From contig QCSJ01000010.1 of the NCBI GenBank assembly GCA_003211535.1, forward strand, positions 1 to 35,433: DNA of 35,433 nt, in the 5' to 3' direction. The notes beneath the pieces were generated by a model. It did not search any database and was not told where the DNA came from. It was given only the letters and a program-made list of their open reading frames with translations. Source of the stretch: Synechococcus sp. AG-670-A05. Lineage in GTDB: Bacteria > Cyanobacteriota > Cyanobacteriia > PCC-6307 > Cyanobiaceae. Positions 8,957 to 18,240 of this stretch are shown here, piece after piece. Within the stretch, counting starts at the first letter, position 1; each line of letters starts with the position of its first letter. The position numbers and the translations under genes are program-made.

Positions 8957-9742
8957 GTGTCCCAGTCACAGCAGCCGGTGGTGGAGATGCGGGATCTGAC
9001 GATGCAGTGGGGTATGCAGCCGGTGCTCGATCGCGTCAATTTGGTGATGCAGCCGGGGGAGCGCCTGGCGGTGGTGGGCCCTTCCGGCGCGGGGAAATCC
9101 ACGGTGTTGCGCCTGCTGGCGGGTCTTCAGCTACCGAGCAGCGGAGAACTGCGCCTATTTGACAAGCCCCAGACCTATCTGCGGCTGGACCAGACCGATC
9201 CACCCGATGTACGCCTGGTATTCCAGAACCCCGCTCTGTTGGCGTCACTGACGGTTGAGCAGAATGTCGGCTTTCTGTTGCGCAAGAAGCGGCAGCTTTC
9301 GCGGGCTGAGATCCGTGAGCAAGTGGAGGCTTGCCTGGAGGCGGTTGGGTTGTTCGATATTGCCCACCTTTACCCAGGCGAGTTGAGCGGTGGCATGCAG
9401 AAACGCGTGAGCTTCGCCCGGGCGATGATTGATAACCCGCAACGGGGGGACGACGCCATGCCCCTGATGCTCTACGACGAGCCCACGGCCGGGTTGGATC
9501 CGATGGCCTGCACACGGATCGAAGATCTGATTGTGAAGACAACCACCGTGGCCGAGGGTTGTTCGGTGGTGGTAAGCCATGTGCGCAGCACGATCGAGCG
9601 GTCCGCCGAGCGGGTGGTGATGCTCTATGGGGGACACTTTCAGTGGTCCGGATCGGTGGAGGAGTTCCGCAGGACGGACAATCCTTATGTCGAGCAGTTC
9701 AGGACAGGTAGCCTGCGCGGACCGATGCAGCCCTCGCACTGA
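8957..9742 (+). CDS. ABC transporter ATPase, MlaF/TGD3-like (lipid transport)
   Basis: This 261-residue ATPase has Walker A GPSGAGKST (residues 41-49), a Q loop in VFQNPALLASLTV, the signature LSGGMQKRV starting at residue 143, Walker B with LMLYDEPTAGLDP, and the H-loop VVSHV. LSGGMQKRV and TAGLDP are typical of the MlaF/TGD3 group, which drives MCE-type lipid transport at the inner membrane. The GTG at 8957 starts just before the conserved domain; the frame is open further upstream but overlaps the divergent gene. It lies 5 bases before an MCE protein gene. The matching permease (MlaE/TGD1-like) is not in this window. Confidence 0.88.
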   Translation: MSQSQQPVVEMRDLTMQWGMQPVLDRVNLVMQPGERLAVVGPSGAGKSTVLRLLAGLQLPSSGELRLFDKPQTYLRLDQTDPPDVRLVFQNPALLASLTVEQNVGFLLRKKRQLSRAEIREQVEACLEAVGLFDIAHLYPGELSGGMQKRVSFARAMIDNPQRGDDAMPLMLYDEPTAGLDPMACTRIEDLIVKTTTVAEGCSVVVSHVRSTIERSAERVVMLYGGHFQWSGSVEEFRRTDNPYVEQFRTGSLRGPMQPSH

Positions 9743-9747
9743 TTCCC

Positions 9748-10629
9748 ATGCGTCGCAGTGTTCGAGACGCGATTGTTGGCTTCACCGTGATCGGTGGAAT
9801 CGTCGGCTTTGTCGCTACAGCTATGTGGATGCGAGGCATCCGTCTAGGGTCCGGTCACTGGACGGTGACGGCATCGTTCAGCGATGCCGGAGGTCTGGCG
9901 GAACGCTCGCCGGTGACCTATCGGGGCATACTTGTGGGCTCGGTGCGGTCTGTGAAGGTCACCCCTGAAGCGGTGGTTGCCGAACTGGAGATTGACAAGA
10001 GTGATTTGCGCCTGGCCTTGCCGGTCACGGCCACGGTGGCGTCCGGCTCGCTGATTGGGGGGGATGCTCAGGTGGCGCTGGTGAGTCGCGGAACACCATT
10101 GCCGGAAGATGCGCCACGACCGAAGGACGGAGATTGCGTGACCAGCCGTCAGCTCTGTGATGGTGTTGCTATCCGTGGTCAGGAAGCACCGAGCCTCGCC
10201 ACGGTGACGGAGAGCGTGCAGCAGCTGCTCTCACAGGCGATGGACGCCAAGCTCGTGCCCAATCTGGCCCGCTCCACGCAGCAATTCCAACTGACCGCGC
10301 AGGAAATCGAAGCGGTAGTGAAACAGCTTCAGGTGGTGATAGCTAGGGCGCAGCCAATGATCGAGAACTTCAATGCCGCGACGGCTAATGCGCTGCAGGC
10401 TTCAGCTCACGTGAACAACATCGTGGCGGCTCTCGACAATCCCAAGACCATCAAAGAATTACGCCAGACGGCCGCCAACGCAGCGCAGCTCAGCGCCAAA
10501 ATCGACGCGGTGGGCGGCGATGTGGCCAAGCTCACCGCAGATCCGGCATTCATGGATGGTTTGCGCAAAGTGACCATCGGTCTGGGTGCGCTGTTTGCTG
10601 AGATTTATCCGACTGAGGCCGCCAAGTAG
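9748..10629 (+). CDS. MCE-domain substrate-binding protein, MlaD/TGD2-like
   Basis: This 293-residue protein has one N-terminal membrane anchor (about residues 8-27) and an MCE domain at about 38-120, including a GGLAERSPVTYRGILVG segment typical of the family. A coiled, Gln/Ala-rich C-terminal half follows (SVQQLLSQAMDAKLVPNLA through NAAQLSAKIDAVGG). Such proteins form hexameric lipid-handling rings in the periplasm, and in chloroplasts the TGD2 relative moves phospholipid across the envelope. It is probably co-transcribed with the ATPase gene upstream. Confidence 0.88.
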   Translation: MRRSVRDAIVGFTVIGGIVGFVATAMWMRGIRLGSGHWTVTASFSDAGGLAERSPVTYRGILVGSVRSVKVTPEAVVAELEIDKSDLRLALPVTATVASGSLIGGDAQVALVSRGTPLPEDAPRPKDGDCVTSRQLCDGVAIRGQEAPSLATVTESVQQLLSQAMDAKLVPNLARSTQQFQLTAQEIEAVVKQLQVVIARAQPMIENFNAATANALQASAHVNNIVAALDNPKTIKELRQTAANAAQLSAKIDAVGGDVAKLTADPAFMDGLRKVTIGLGALFAEIYPTEAAK

Positions 10630-10644
10630 GTACGATTTGTTGGT

Positions 10645-10672
10645 GATATCAATGTGATTTCGTATTGATATC
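10645..10672. terminator. AT-rich hairpin between convergent MCE and chlD genes
   Basis: A perfect 9-bp inverted repeat (GATATCAAT at 10645-10653, ATTGATATC at 10664-10672) with a 10-base loop lies in the 47-base gap between the two convergent stops. It has no long T tract on either strand, so it may be a weak bidirectional terminator, an mRNA 3'-end stabiliser or a protein site. Confidence 0.4.
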
Positions 10673-10676
10673 GTGC

Positions 10677-12779
10677 TTACCCTGAGATGTCGCTAATGGC
10701 GTCCATCGCCACAGCTGCGATCGTCTGATCGCTGGCCTTGGGCAGCTGAACGTACTTGCCGCCGGCTGCTTCGGCGAGGTCTTTGCCCATTCCGCTGCCG
10801 ATGAACTTGCGCTCGGTGTCGATCACCAGCAGCTTGATGCCCAGCATCCGGTAGCGGGAGGCGACACCCAGCACTTCCCCCTTCAGGTCAGGTTTTTCCT
10901 CGCCATCCAGTTCCGGTTGGCCCAGCGACGTGCTAAGTGGCACGTTTCCGCGACCGTCGGTGATCGCCACCACCACCACCTGGCCGAGATCGCCTGTGGC
11001 CAGCGCATTGGCGCCGACGCGAGCGGCTTGGGTGAGGCCGTGGGCCAGCGGTGAACCACCCCCGCAGGGCATCGATTCCAGCCGGCGGCGGGCTGCAGTG
11101 ATCGAGCGGGTGGGGGGCAGCAGTACTTCGGCCTGGTCGCCGCGGAAGGGGATCAGAGCCACCTCGTCGCGGTTTTCGTAGGCCTCGGTAAGCAGCCGGA
11201 TCACGGCGCCCTTGGCGCTCTGCATCCGGTTTAGGGCCATTGAGCCGCTGGCATCCACCAGGAACACCACCAGGGCCCCAGCCTTGCGCTGCAGCAATTT
11301 GGCCCGCAGATCGCCCTCCTCCACGATCACCGTGCGGTTCGGTTCCCGTTCACGGCGGATCTTCTGGTACGGCGCTGCCGCCCGCAGGGTGGCGTCCACA
11401 GCGATGCGGCGCACCGGGCCGCGGGGAAGCATCGGTTTCACGTAGCGACCGCGGCTGTCGCTGAACACCACCGAGCGGCTGCCGCTGTTGCCGCTCTTGG
11501 CCTTGGCGGCGTTGAACAGCAGCAGATCGGGATCCACCGCGATCGCCTCGGGGTCGAGCATGAACTCTTCGGGCACGGCGGGAGGGGCCTGGTCCTCCTC
11601 GCCGTCGCCATCGTTGTCGTCGTTGTTGTCCTCCGGCGGATCGTTCTCCTCCTCCTCGCCGGAACCCTCCGGCGGTGGCGGCGGGTTGTCCTGCTGCTGA
11701 TCGCCCTGGTCCTGGGGCGGTGGCGGTGGCTCCTGGTCCGTCGGTGGCGGCGGCTCCATCTGCTGATCCGGCGGTGGCATCTGCGATGCCCGCGGGGCGA
11801 TCACCAGGGCCACTGCCACCTGCAGGTCGTCGGCTTCCACCTGATCACGGCCGCTGAGGGCTGCATGGGCCTTGGCCACCCGCACGGCATAGAGCTCCGA
11901 GCGGTGACCTTCCACGCCGCCGCGGATCGCTTCTGTTACCAGGTATTCAATCTGCTCGCGGCTGATCTGCACATCCGGCAGCCACTGGCGGGCCAGCAGC
12001 AGTTGGGTGGACAGGGCATCGGTCTCCTCTCCCCACTTCTCAGCGAAGCTGCGGCTGCACTGGCCGTGACTGATCACTGCGTTGGTGATCTCAACCCGCT
12101 GTTCGGTGCTCACCAGTTGATCGGCGGAGAGCGCGATGGCGAAGCGATCCAGCAGGTGATCGCGAACGGTGCCCTCCTCCGGGTTGTAGGTAGCGATCAG
12201 CAGCGGCCTGCAGGGGTGGCTGAGGCTGAGGCCTTCGCGTTCCACCCGGTTTTCACCGCTGCCCACGGCCGCCAGCATCAGGTTGACGATGCCGTCGTCC
12301 AGCAGATTCAGCTCGTCGACATAGAGCACGCCGCGGTGGGCATCCGCCAGCAGGCCGGGCTGGAACACGGCACTGCCGCTGGATAGCGATGCCGCTACAT
12401 CGACGGCGCCTACCAGGCGGTCTTCGGTGATGCCGAGGGGGATCTGAACGAAGGGGGCAGGAATCACCTTCGTAGGAGGTTTGCCCGTGATCTTTGAGCG
12501 GGTGGCGTCGTCCCATTCCTCAGGGTTCTGCGGATCAAGGTTGCGGCCCACCCCGGCTTCGCTTTCTAGGATGATTATTGGTGGCAGCAGGGCATGCAGG
12601 CCTCGTGCCAGCACCGACTTCCCAGTGCCACGTCCACCGGCGATCACCACGCCCCCCAGGCCGGGATCAACCGCCGCCAGCAGCAGGGCCAGCTTGAGGG
12701 TCCCGTGGCCGGTGATCGCCGCCAGCGGAAAGGCACGGGTGGCCTGGTCGTCCTTCACCGCTACACCGCTTGCCACCAT
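10677..12779 (-). CDS. chlD: Magnesium chelatase subunit D
   Basis: This 700-residue protein is the D subunit of magnesium chelatase, which inserts Mg2+ into protoporphyrin IX as the first committed step of chlorophyll synthesis. Domains in order are: an AAA+ ATPase-like domain ([14 protein letters not shown] near residue 50); a Pro/Gln-rich then very acidic linker at about 336-406; and a C-terminal integrin-I/vWA domain with the metal site DASGSMALN near residue 512 and [15 protein letters not shown]-like family sequence further on. Length fits ChlD (about 670-710). The ATG at 12779 is 38 bases from the divergent folK start, so both promoters must be packed into that gap or into coding sequence. 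Confidence 0.96.
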   Translation of the reverse strand: MVASGVAVKDDQATRAFPLAAITGHGTLKLALLLAAVDPGLGGVVIAGGRGTGKSVLARGLHALLPPIIILESEAGVGRNLDPQNPEEWDDATRSKITGKPPTKVIPAPFVQIPLGITEDRLVGAVDVAASLSSGSAVFQPGLLADAHRGVLYVDELNLLDDGIVNLMLAAVGSGENRVEREGLSLSHPCRPLLIATYNPEEGTVRDHLLDRFAIALSADQLVSTEQRVEITNAVISHGQCSRSFAEKWGEETDALSTQLLLARQWLPDVQISREQIEYLVTEAIRGGVEGHRSELYAVRVAKAHAALSGRDQVEADDLQVAVALVIAPRASQMPPPDQQMEPPPPTDQEPPPPPQDQGDQQQDNPPPPPEGSGEEEENDPPEDNNDDNDGDGEEDQAPPAVPEEFMLDPEAIAVDPDLLLFNAAKAKSGNSGSRSVVFSDSRGRYVKPMLPRGPVRRIAVDATLRAAAPYQKIRREREPNRTVIVEEGDLRAKLLQRKAGALVVFLVDASGSMALNRMQSAKGAVIRLLTEAYENRDEVALIPFRGDQAEVLLPPTRSITAARRRLESMPCGGGSPLAHGLTQAARVGANALATGDLGQVVVVAITDGRGNVPLSTSLGQPELDGEEKPDLKGEVLGVASRYRMLGIKLLVIDTERKFIGSGMGKDLAEAAGGKYVQLPKASDQTIAAVAMDAISDISG

Positions 12780-12817
12780 GGACGCGTTCAGCCCGTTCGT
12801 GCGCGCCAGTCTCGCTG

Positions 12818-13303
12818 ATGCCCCCGATCGATGACACTTCCCTGGCGGTGGCCCTGGGGGCCAACCGTCCCAGTGCGGTCGGATCGCCCCGCACCACTTT
12901 GCTGGCGGTGCAATCTCGGTTGGAGGCGCTGCTCAAGGCCTGGTCCGATCAGGAGTTGGTTTGCCGCTGGTCATCCCTGTACGACACGGTCCCCGTCGGT
13001 GGCCCCCCCGATCAGCCCGCTTATTGCAACGCGGTACTGCTGGTGGCTGGGCTGAAGGCCCCGCCGAGCGAGGCTGCTGCCCTGCAACTGCTGGATGCCC
13101 TTCAGGGGTTGGAACAGCAGTTCGGCCGCGACCGATCGCGGGAACAGCGTTGGGGTCCGCGCAGCCTCGACCTGGACCTGTTGTTCTGGGGGGAGCTGCG
13201 GCTGGAGCACCCGCGACTGCTGTTGCCTCACCCCCGCCTGCACCTCAGGACTTTTGTGCTGGCGCCGTTGCTGGAAGCAATGCATGGGTCGGCTTCAAGG
13301 TGA
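12818..13303 (+). CDS. folK: 2-amino-4-hydroxy-6-hydroxymethyldihydropteridine pyrophosphokinase (HPPK)
   Basis: This 161-residue enzyme transfers pyrophosphate from ATP to 6-hydroxymethyl-dihydropterin in folate synthesis. Family motifs are visible in order: VALGANRP near the N-terminus, the [15 protein letters not shown] signature with the metal-binding Asp pair, and [16 protein letters not shown] near the C-terminus. I chose the ATG at 12818 over an earlier in-frame ATG at 12770, which lies inside the divergent chlD. Its 3' end overlaps the convergent ABC exporter gene by 59 bases, so the last 18 or so codons are read on both strands. Confidence 0.93.
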   Translation: MPPIDDTSLAVALGANRPSAVGSPRTTLLAVQSRLEALLKAWSDQELVCRWSSLYDTVPVGGPPDQPAYCNAVLLVAGLKAPPSEAAALQLLDALQGLEQQFGRDRSREQRWGPRSLDLDLLFWGELRLEHPRLLLPHPRLHLRTFVLAPLLEAMHGSASR

Positions 13304-14963
13304 TCACCTGATCAGCCTGGGCCAACAGCTCTGGGTCGTGACTGCTGATCAGCATCAGCCGTTGCTGGGCGCGTTCGCGAATCACGGCACGGACCTGTTT
13401 AGCGGCCTTGGCATCCAGAAAAGCCGTCGGTTCATCGAGCACCTCGAGCGGCTTGTCGCGCAACCAGGCCCGCAGCAGTCCCAGACGATGAATCTCACCG
13501 CCGGAGAAGGGATCCTGCGCCAGGGCCAGCGGTGCATCCAGTCCGTCAGGGCGTTCCAGCAGGTGGGTCAGCCCCAGCCGCTGCAGCCAGGTTTCGATCG
13601 CGTCCTGGTGGTGATCGCCCCCCAGCAGCAGGTTCTCGCGCAGGCTCGCTTCAAACAGTACGGCGTTCTGGGGGGCGTAGGCGATCAGCTGGTGCATCTG
13701 CCGCGCCCCGGCCAGCCCGCTCAGTCGCCAGGTGTCTCCCGCGCAGTCCAGTTGCCAGTGACTGTTTTCCTCGTTGAGCAGTCCACAGACGCTATCGATC
13801 AACGTTGTTTTGCCGCTGCCGGAGGGGCCGGTGATCGCGACCAATCCGTTGGCGCTCAGGTCAAGCGACGTCAGGCCTGTGGAGGCGTCAACGCTGCTAC
13901 TCCAGTGCAGCTGACTCCAGCGCGCTGTGGAGAGCGTCGTCAGGCTGGCATCAGCAATCTTGCGGTCGCTGGCGTCGCCCTGGCGTGGAATCAGCTGGCC
14001 GCGCCGCTGACGCAGCGCCTCATAGCCCGGCAGGTTGCCCAGGCAGAGCCGCCGAGCCTGCACCACCGTGCTGAGGGAGGCGCTGGCGCGGTAGGCCAGC
14101 ACCAGGGTGGTGGTGAGCGCTTCGGCGGTCAGGGCCCCTCCCTGAATCAGCATCCACAGGCCGGCGACGGCCACCACCAGCGTGTCGCGCCAGGCGTTGT
14201 AGATGGACCGGCGCCGCACCCGTTCCCGCAGCAACCAGCGCCCCTCGGCCGTGTCCTTGGCGAAGCGCTGCAGCAGCCATCCCTCCGCCGTTGCGGCGCG
14301 CAGGGCTTTCAGGCCATGCAGCCCATCTCCGACCGTTCGCTGCAGAGCTGCATTCAGCCGGCTCTGGATGCGGCCCATGCCCCAGCTTCCGGAGCGCTGC
14401 AGCAGGGCGGCGGCTGTGGTGGCCAGCAGGGCGAGCAACAGCGGCCAGGCGGCGGCTTGGCCGACTAGCACCACGCTGGCGAGGTAAATGCCCATGGCCA
14501 GCAGCGATTGCCCCATCCGCACCGCCTGATCCAGGCTCAGTGCTGTCCGGTTGATGTCGGCCATCAACAGGGCTAGCAGTTCGCCGCGCCCCAGCCGGTC
14601 CAGTTGGGCCGAAGAGGCTTCGAACACCTGGTGCAGCAGCTGTTGCCGCAACCGGTCGGTGAAGCCGGAGCGCAACCGCTCCCGCTGGATGTCCACCCGG
14701 GTCTGGATCAGGCCGCGCAGCAGGATCAGGCTCACCAGGATCCCCAGACTTCCCGCTACCGGAAGACCCTTAATCAGCACGGGTGAACCGTTGCCCAGCA
14801 GCAGCGTCACGGCGAGTCCCAGGCCGGCGATGTCGAGCAGGCTGTTGAGGCTGCTGAGCCCGCTCAGCCAGGCCAGGTGCCGCCAACCGGCTTCTAGGGC
14901 CAGGGCTTTGAGCAGTTGGATTTGCCGCAGGCGGGCCAGCGGTGTTGGACCTGATGGGTTCAA
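13245..14963 (-). CDS. ABC exporter, fused permease and ATPase
   Basis: This 572-residue half-transporter has an N-terminal membrane domain with several hydrophobic helices and a C-terminal ATPase. Walker A is GPSGSGKTT at about residues 375-383, Walker B is LEVLDEPTAFLD, and the H-loop is ISSHDPEL. The signature reads FSGGE instead of the usual LSGGQ. The substrate cannot be told from sequence. The start is a TTG at 14963: a stop lies in frame eight codons upstream and no ATG or GTG fits, so translation may be weak. The end overlaps folK by 59 bases. Confidence 0.85.
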   Translation of the reverse strand: MNPSGPTPLARLRQIQLLKALALEAGWRHLAWLSGLSSLNSLLDIAGLGLAVTLLLGNGSPVLIKGLPVAGSLGILVSLILLRGLIQTRVDIQRERLRSGFTDRLRQQLLHQVFEASSAQLDRLGRGELLALLMADINRTALSLDQAVRMGQSLLAMGIYLASVVLVGQAAAWPLLLALLATTAAALLQRSGSWGMGRIQSRLNAALQRTVGDGLHGLKALRAATAEGWLLQRFAKDTAEGRWLLRERVRRRSIYNAWRDTLVVAVAGLWMLIQGGALTAEALTTTLVLAYRASASLSTVVQARRLCLGNLPGYEALRQRRGQLIPRQGDASDRKIADASLTTLSTARWSQLHWSSSVDASTGLTSLDLSANGLVAITGPSGSGKTTLIDSVCGLLNEENSHWQLDCAGDTWRLSGLAGARQMHQLIAYAPQNAVLFEASLRENLLLGGDHHQDAIETWLQRLGLTHLLERPDGLDAPLALAQDPFSGGEIHRLGLLRAWLRDKPLEVLDEPTAFLDAKAAKQVRAVIRERAQQRLMLISSHDPELLAQADQVITLKPTHALLPATAPAQKS

Positions 14964-15025
14964 GGCGGGCGACGCGGGTGGCTGGGTTCAACCGCCATGC
15001 TGGGCACCAGCAATGCCCATGATCC

Positions 15026-15589
15026 ATGGCGCCCCTGCCGTCGCCGGAACCGTTTGAACTGTTGGAAACGGTGGAAGCCGTCGACGCTCGCAAGATCCGC
15101 TTCGAGCGAAACCGGATCAAGCTGCCGATGGGGGTGGAGGCCACCTTCGGGATGATCCGCCACCCCGGCGCCTCCCTGGCGGTGCCGATCACCGATGACG
15201 GCAATGTAGTGCTGCTGCGGCAATACCGCTTCGCGGTGCAGGCGCGTCTGCTGGAGTTCCCCGCCGGAACCCTGGAGGAGGGAGAGGATCCGCTGGAATC
15301 GATGCAGCGGGAACTGGGCGAGGAGGCGGGCTACAGCGCGGCGCGTTGGGATGCCCTGGGTCCGATGCTGCCCTGCCCGGGCTACTCCGATGAGGTGATC
15401 CAATGCTTCCTGGCCCGTGAGCTCACCCCTTTGGAGAACCCACCTGCGGGCGATGACGATGAAGACCTGGAGGTGGTATTTATGACCCCTAAGGATCTCG
15501 ATGCCCGGCTTGGATCCGGTGATGAATGGCTGGATGGCAAGAGCGTCACCGCCTGGTATCGCGCCAAACAGCTCCTGGGGCTGGGATGA
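15026..15589 (+). CDS. Nudix hydrolase, ADP-ribose pyrophosphatase type
   Basis: This 187-residue protein has a complete Nudix box: Gly81-x5-Glu87-x7-Arg95-Glu96-Leu97-x-Glu99-Glu100-x-Gly102. The residues before it (VVLLRQYRFAVQARLLEFPAG) are typical of ADP-ribose/ADP-sugar pyrophosphatases, which split nucleotide-diphosphate sugars. An acidic patch, DDDEDLE, lies near residue 150. The stop overlaps the photolyase start (ATGA), so the two are coupled, which hints at housekeeping of damaged or signalling nucleotides alongside DNA repair. The exact substrate is inferred from the family. Confidence 0.9.
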   Translation: MAPLPSPEPFELLETVEAVDARKIRFERNRIKLPMGVEATFGMIRHPGASLAVPITDDGNVVLLRQYRFAVQARLLEFPAGTLEEGEDPLESMQRELGEEAGYSAARWDALGPMLPCPGYSDEVIQCFLARELTPLENPPAGDDDEDLEVVFMTPKDLDARLGSGDEWLDGKSVTAWYRAKQLLGLG

Positions 15590-17019
15590 CGACCACACGC
15601 GTTCTGTTCTGGCACCGCCGCGACCTGCGTCTGGCGGACAACCTCGGTCTGGCGGCCGCGGCGGAGATCAGCCCGGCGGTCACCGGGGTCTACGTGCTCG
15701 ATCCGCAGCTGCTTCATCCGCCGGAGCATCTGCCGCCGATGGCACCGGCACGGCTGTGGTTTCTAATTGAGAGCCTGCTGGAACTGCAGCAGCGCTGGCG
15801 CGAGGCCGGCAGTCGCCTGCTCGTGCTAGAGGGCGATCCCGTGGCGCTGCTGCCGCAGCTGGCTGATCGGATCGGTGCGGAAGCGGTGGTCTGGAACAAG
15901 GATGTGGAGCCCTATGCCCGCGAGCGGGATCGGCAGGTGGCCCGTCAGCTGCAGGCCGATGGCCGCAAGTTGGTGGTGGATTGGGACCAGCTGCTGATCG
16001 CCCCTGAGCTGCTCAAGACCGGTGGTGGCGATCCCTATCGGGTTTACGGCCCTTTCCTGCGCAACTGGCGCGGTCAGGTGCAGGCGAAGCAGCCCAGCGC
16101 CGTTGCCGCTCCCACTGGGTTGGTGGATCTGGCCCCGGAGCTCGTCCCACAGGGGAACGCACTGGAGGCCCTGCGGGACAGCCATGGGTTCAAGGGCACC
16201 GAGATCTGTCCCTGTCGCCCCGGCGAGGCGGCGGCCCTGGAGCAACTCATCACCTTCTGTGATGGCGCCCTATTCGGCTACGAGCCCGACCGCAACTTCC
16301 CCGGCACCGCCGGCACCTCCTATCTGAGTGCGGCCCTGAGTATGGGCACCCTCAGCCCCCGCCAGGCCTGGTGTGCCGCTCAGGAGGCCCGCGAGCAGGC
16401 CCGCAGCGAGGAGCAGCTGCAGGCCATCACCATCTGGGAGCAGGAGTTGTGCTGGCGCGAGTTCTACCAGCAGGCCCTGTTCAATTTTCCGGAACTGACG
16501 GATGGCCCTTACCGCGAGCAGTGGCGCCGCTTCCCCTGGGAGAACAACGAAGACTGGTTTGACTTCTGGAAGGAGGGCCAGACTGGCATGCCGATCATCG
16601 ATGCGGCGATGCGTCAGCTCAACCAGACCGGCTGGATGCACAATCGCTGCCGCATGATAGTGGCGTCGTATCTGGTGAAGGATCTGATCTGCGACTGGCG
16701 CTGGGGTGAGCGCGCCTTCATGGGACTGGAGGTGGATGGCGATCTGGCGGCCAACAACGGCGGCTGGCAGTGGAGCGCCAGCAGCGGCATGGATCCCAAG
16801 CCCCTGCGCATTTTCAACCCTGCCACCCAGGCCTCCAAGTTCGATTCAGCCGGCGACTACATCCGCCAGTGGGTGCCGGAACTGCGCCATGTGAACACCA
16901 AGGATCTGCTCAGTGGTGAGATCGGACATCTCGACCGTAGGAATTATCCGGAGCCTCTTGTGAATCACAAAACCCAGCAGGCCAGGTTCAAGGCGCTTTA
17001 CGCGACCATCCGCTCATGA
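15586..17019 (+). CDS. phrA: DNA photolyase (class I CPD type, full length)
   Basis: This 477-residue photolyase should repair cyclobutane pyrimidine dimers with blue light. The N-terminal antenna domain begins VLFWHRRDLRLADN. The C-terminal FAD domain shows GTAGTSYLSAALSMGTLSPRQ, the ELCWREFY motif, TGMPIIDAAMRQL, TGWMHNRCRMIVASYL and GDLAANNGGWQWSASSG followed by DPKPLRIFNP. Length and motifs match the well-studied Synechococcus elongatus enzyme with a deazaflavin antenna, though the antenna type is inferred. I chose the ATG at 15586 because it overlaps the Nudix stop. The 3' end overlaps the DegT-family gene by 22 bases. Confidence 0.94.
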   Translation: MTTTRVLFWHRRDLRLADNLGLAAAAEISPAVTGVYVLDPQLLHPPEHLPPMAPARLWFLIESLLELQQRWREAGSRLLVLEGDPVALLPQLADRIGAEAVVWNKDVEPYARERDRQVARQLQADGRKLVVDWDQLLIAPELLKTGGGDPYRVYGPFLRNWRGQVQAKQPSAVAAPTGLVDLAPELVPQGNALEALRDSHGFKGTEICPCRPGEAAALEQLITFCDGALFGYEPDRNFPGTAGTSYLSAALSMGTLSPRQAWCAAQEAREQARSEEQLQAITIWEQELCWREFYQQALFNFPELTDGPYREQWRRFPWENNEDWFDFWKEGQTGMPIIDAAMRQLNQTGWMHNRCRMIVASYLVKDLICDWRWGERAFMGLEVDGDLAANNGGWQWSASSGMDPKPLRIFNPATQASKFDSAGDYIRQWVPELRHVNTKDLLSGEIGHLDRRNYPEPLVNHKTQQARFKALYATIRS

Positions 17020-18230
17020 TCGTCTTGGCGAAACGCGGCCGGTGCGTTGGAGGTCAGAACCTGGCGCAGGGTGTCGATCACAACCTGCTGCTGGTCTTGT
17101 CGGATTTCTGGGAAGATCGGCAGGCTGAGCACCTGGCTGCAGAGCTGCTCTGTGATCGGTAAGGAGCCCTGATCCAGACCCAGATGGGCGTAGGCAGGCT
17201 GGCGGTGAATCGGGATGGGGTAGTAGATGATCGTGCTCACACCACGGTTCTGCAGGGTCTGTTTGAGCCAGTCGCGGCAGCAGCTCTCCGGGATCCCATG
17301 GCGCGCACTGGTGCTAGAGGGGCTGCAGTTGGCGTTGCAGAGCGGCTGGCCGGTGGGGCAACTGCCGATGGCTACCACGAACTGGTTCCAGCTGTGGCCG
17401 CTCTCGGCAGTCGGCAGGGTGAGTCCACGGAGATCTCCCAGCGCTTCCCGGTATCGGGCTGCAATCTCAGCGCGTTGGCTGATCCAGGACTCCAGCTTGG
17501 GCAGCTTCACGTTCAAAACCGCTGCCTGAATGGCATCCAACCGGCTGTTGTAACCAAGGCTGGTGTGCAGGTAGCGCTCGGGCATCCCATGCACCGCCAG
17601 CTCCCTCATGGCCTGGGCCAGTCCGTCGTCGTTGGTGGTGGCGGCACCGCCGTCTCCCGCCGCGCCGAGGTTCTTCGTAGGGAAGAAGCTGAAGCAGCCC
17701 ACATCGCCGAAGCTGCCGACGGCCTGGCCGTTCCAGCGGGCTCCGGTGGCCTGGGCGCAATCCTCAACCACCTTGAGCTGGTGGAGTTCGGCGATCGCCA
17801 TCAGCCGGTTCATGTCGACGGCCCGTCCGAACAGATGCACGGGCATCAGCGCCTTCGTCGCCGGCGTGATCGCCGCTTCGATCTGATCGAGATCGATCAG
17901 ATAGGTGTCTCTATCGACATCAACGAACACCGGTGTGGCACCAACGGCGCTGATGGCTTCAGCGGTGGCGAAAAAACTGAAGGAACAGGTGATCACCTCA
18001 TCACCAGCGCCAACGCCGAGGGCCCGCAGGGCAAGAATCAGGGCGTCGGTGCCGCTGTTGCAGCCCACGGCATGGCTGCAGCCGACGCTGACCGCGAAGG
18101 ACTCCTCAAACTGTTTGATCTGCGGTCCGCCGATGTACTGGCCACCGCGCAACACGTTCAGCACCGCCTCTTCGAGGTCCTGGCCCAGATCAGTGATCTG
18201 CTGGCTGAGGCTGAAGGGAGGAACCCGCAT
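16998..18230 (-). CDS. DegT/DnrJ/EryC1 family PLP aminotransferase with Cys-rich insert
   Basis: This 410-residue PLP enzyme belongs to the sugar aminotransferase family used in making amino sugars for surface glycans. The PLP lysine is Lys186 in SFFPTKNLGAAGDGGA, and CNSGTDALILALRALG and VEDCAQATGA are also typical. Between NQFVV (about residue 285) and DWLKQTL (about 320) it has an extra loop with five cysteines at 291, 298, 302, 317 and 318, not found in the classic family members I know. I chose the ATG at 18230; a TTG two codons earlier is also in frame. It follows the redoxin gene by 10 bases, so the two are probably co-transcribed. Confidence 0.88.
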   Translation of the reverse strand: MRVPPFSLSQQITDLGQDLEEAVLNVLRGGQYIGGPQIKQFEESFAVSVGCSHAVGCNSGTDALILALRALGVGAGDEVITCSFSFFATAEAISAVGATPVFVDVDRDTYLIDLDQIEAAITPATKALMPVHLFGRAVDMNRLMAIAELHQLKVVEDCAQATGARWNGQAVGSFGDVGCFSFFPTKNLGAAGDGGAATTNDDGLAQAMRELAVHGMPERYLHTSLGYNSRLDAIQAAVLNVKLPKLESWISQRAEIAARYREALGDLRGLTLPTAESGHSWNQFVVAIGSCPTGQPLCNANCSPSSTSARHGIPESCCRDWLKQTLQNRGVSTIIYYPIPIHRQPAYAHLGLDQGSLPITEQLCSQVLSLPIFPEIRQDQQQVVIDTLRQVLTSNAPAAFRQDDHERMVA

Positions 18231-18240
18231 AAACAAAATC

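Noticed and set aside
13298-13309. 12-bp palindrome AGGTGATCACCT, also at 17988-17999
   Set aside because: Both copies lie in coding sequence and are short; two copies can arise by chance and no function is indicated.
13095-14468. 457-residue open frame on the plus strand
   Set aside because: It is antisense to the ABC exporter with Walker motifs; its sequence is low-complexity Gln/Pro-rich without motifs.
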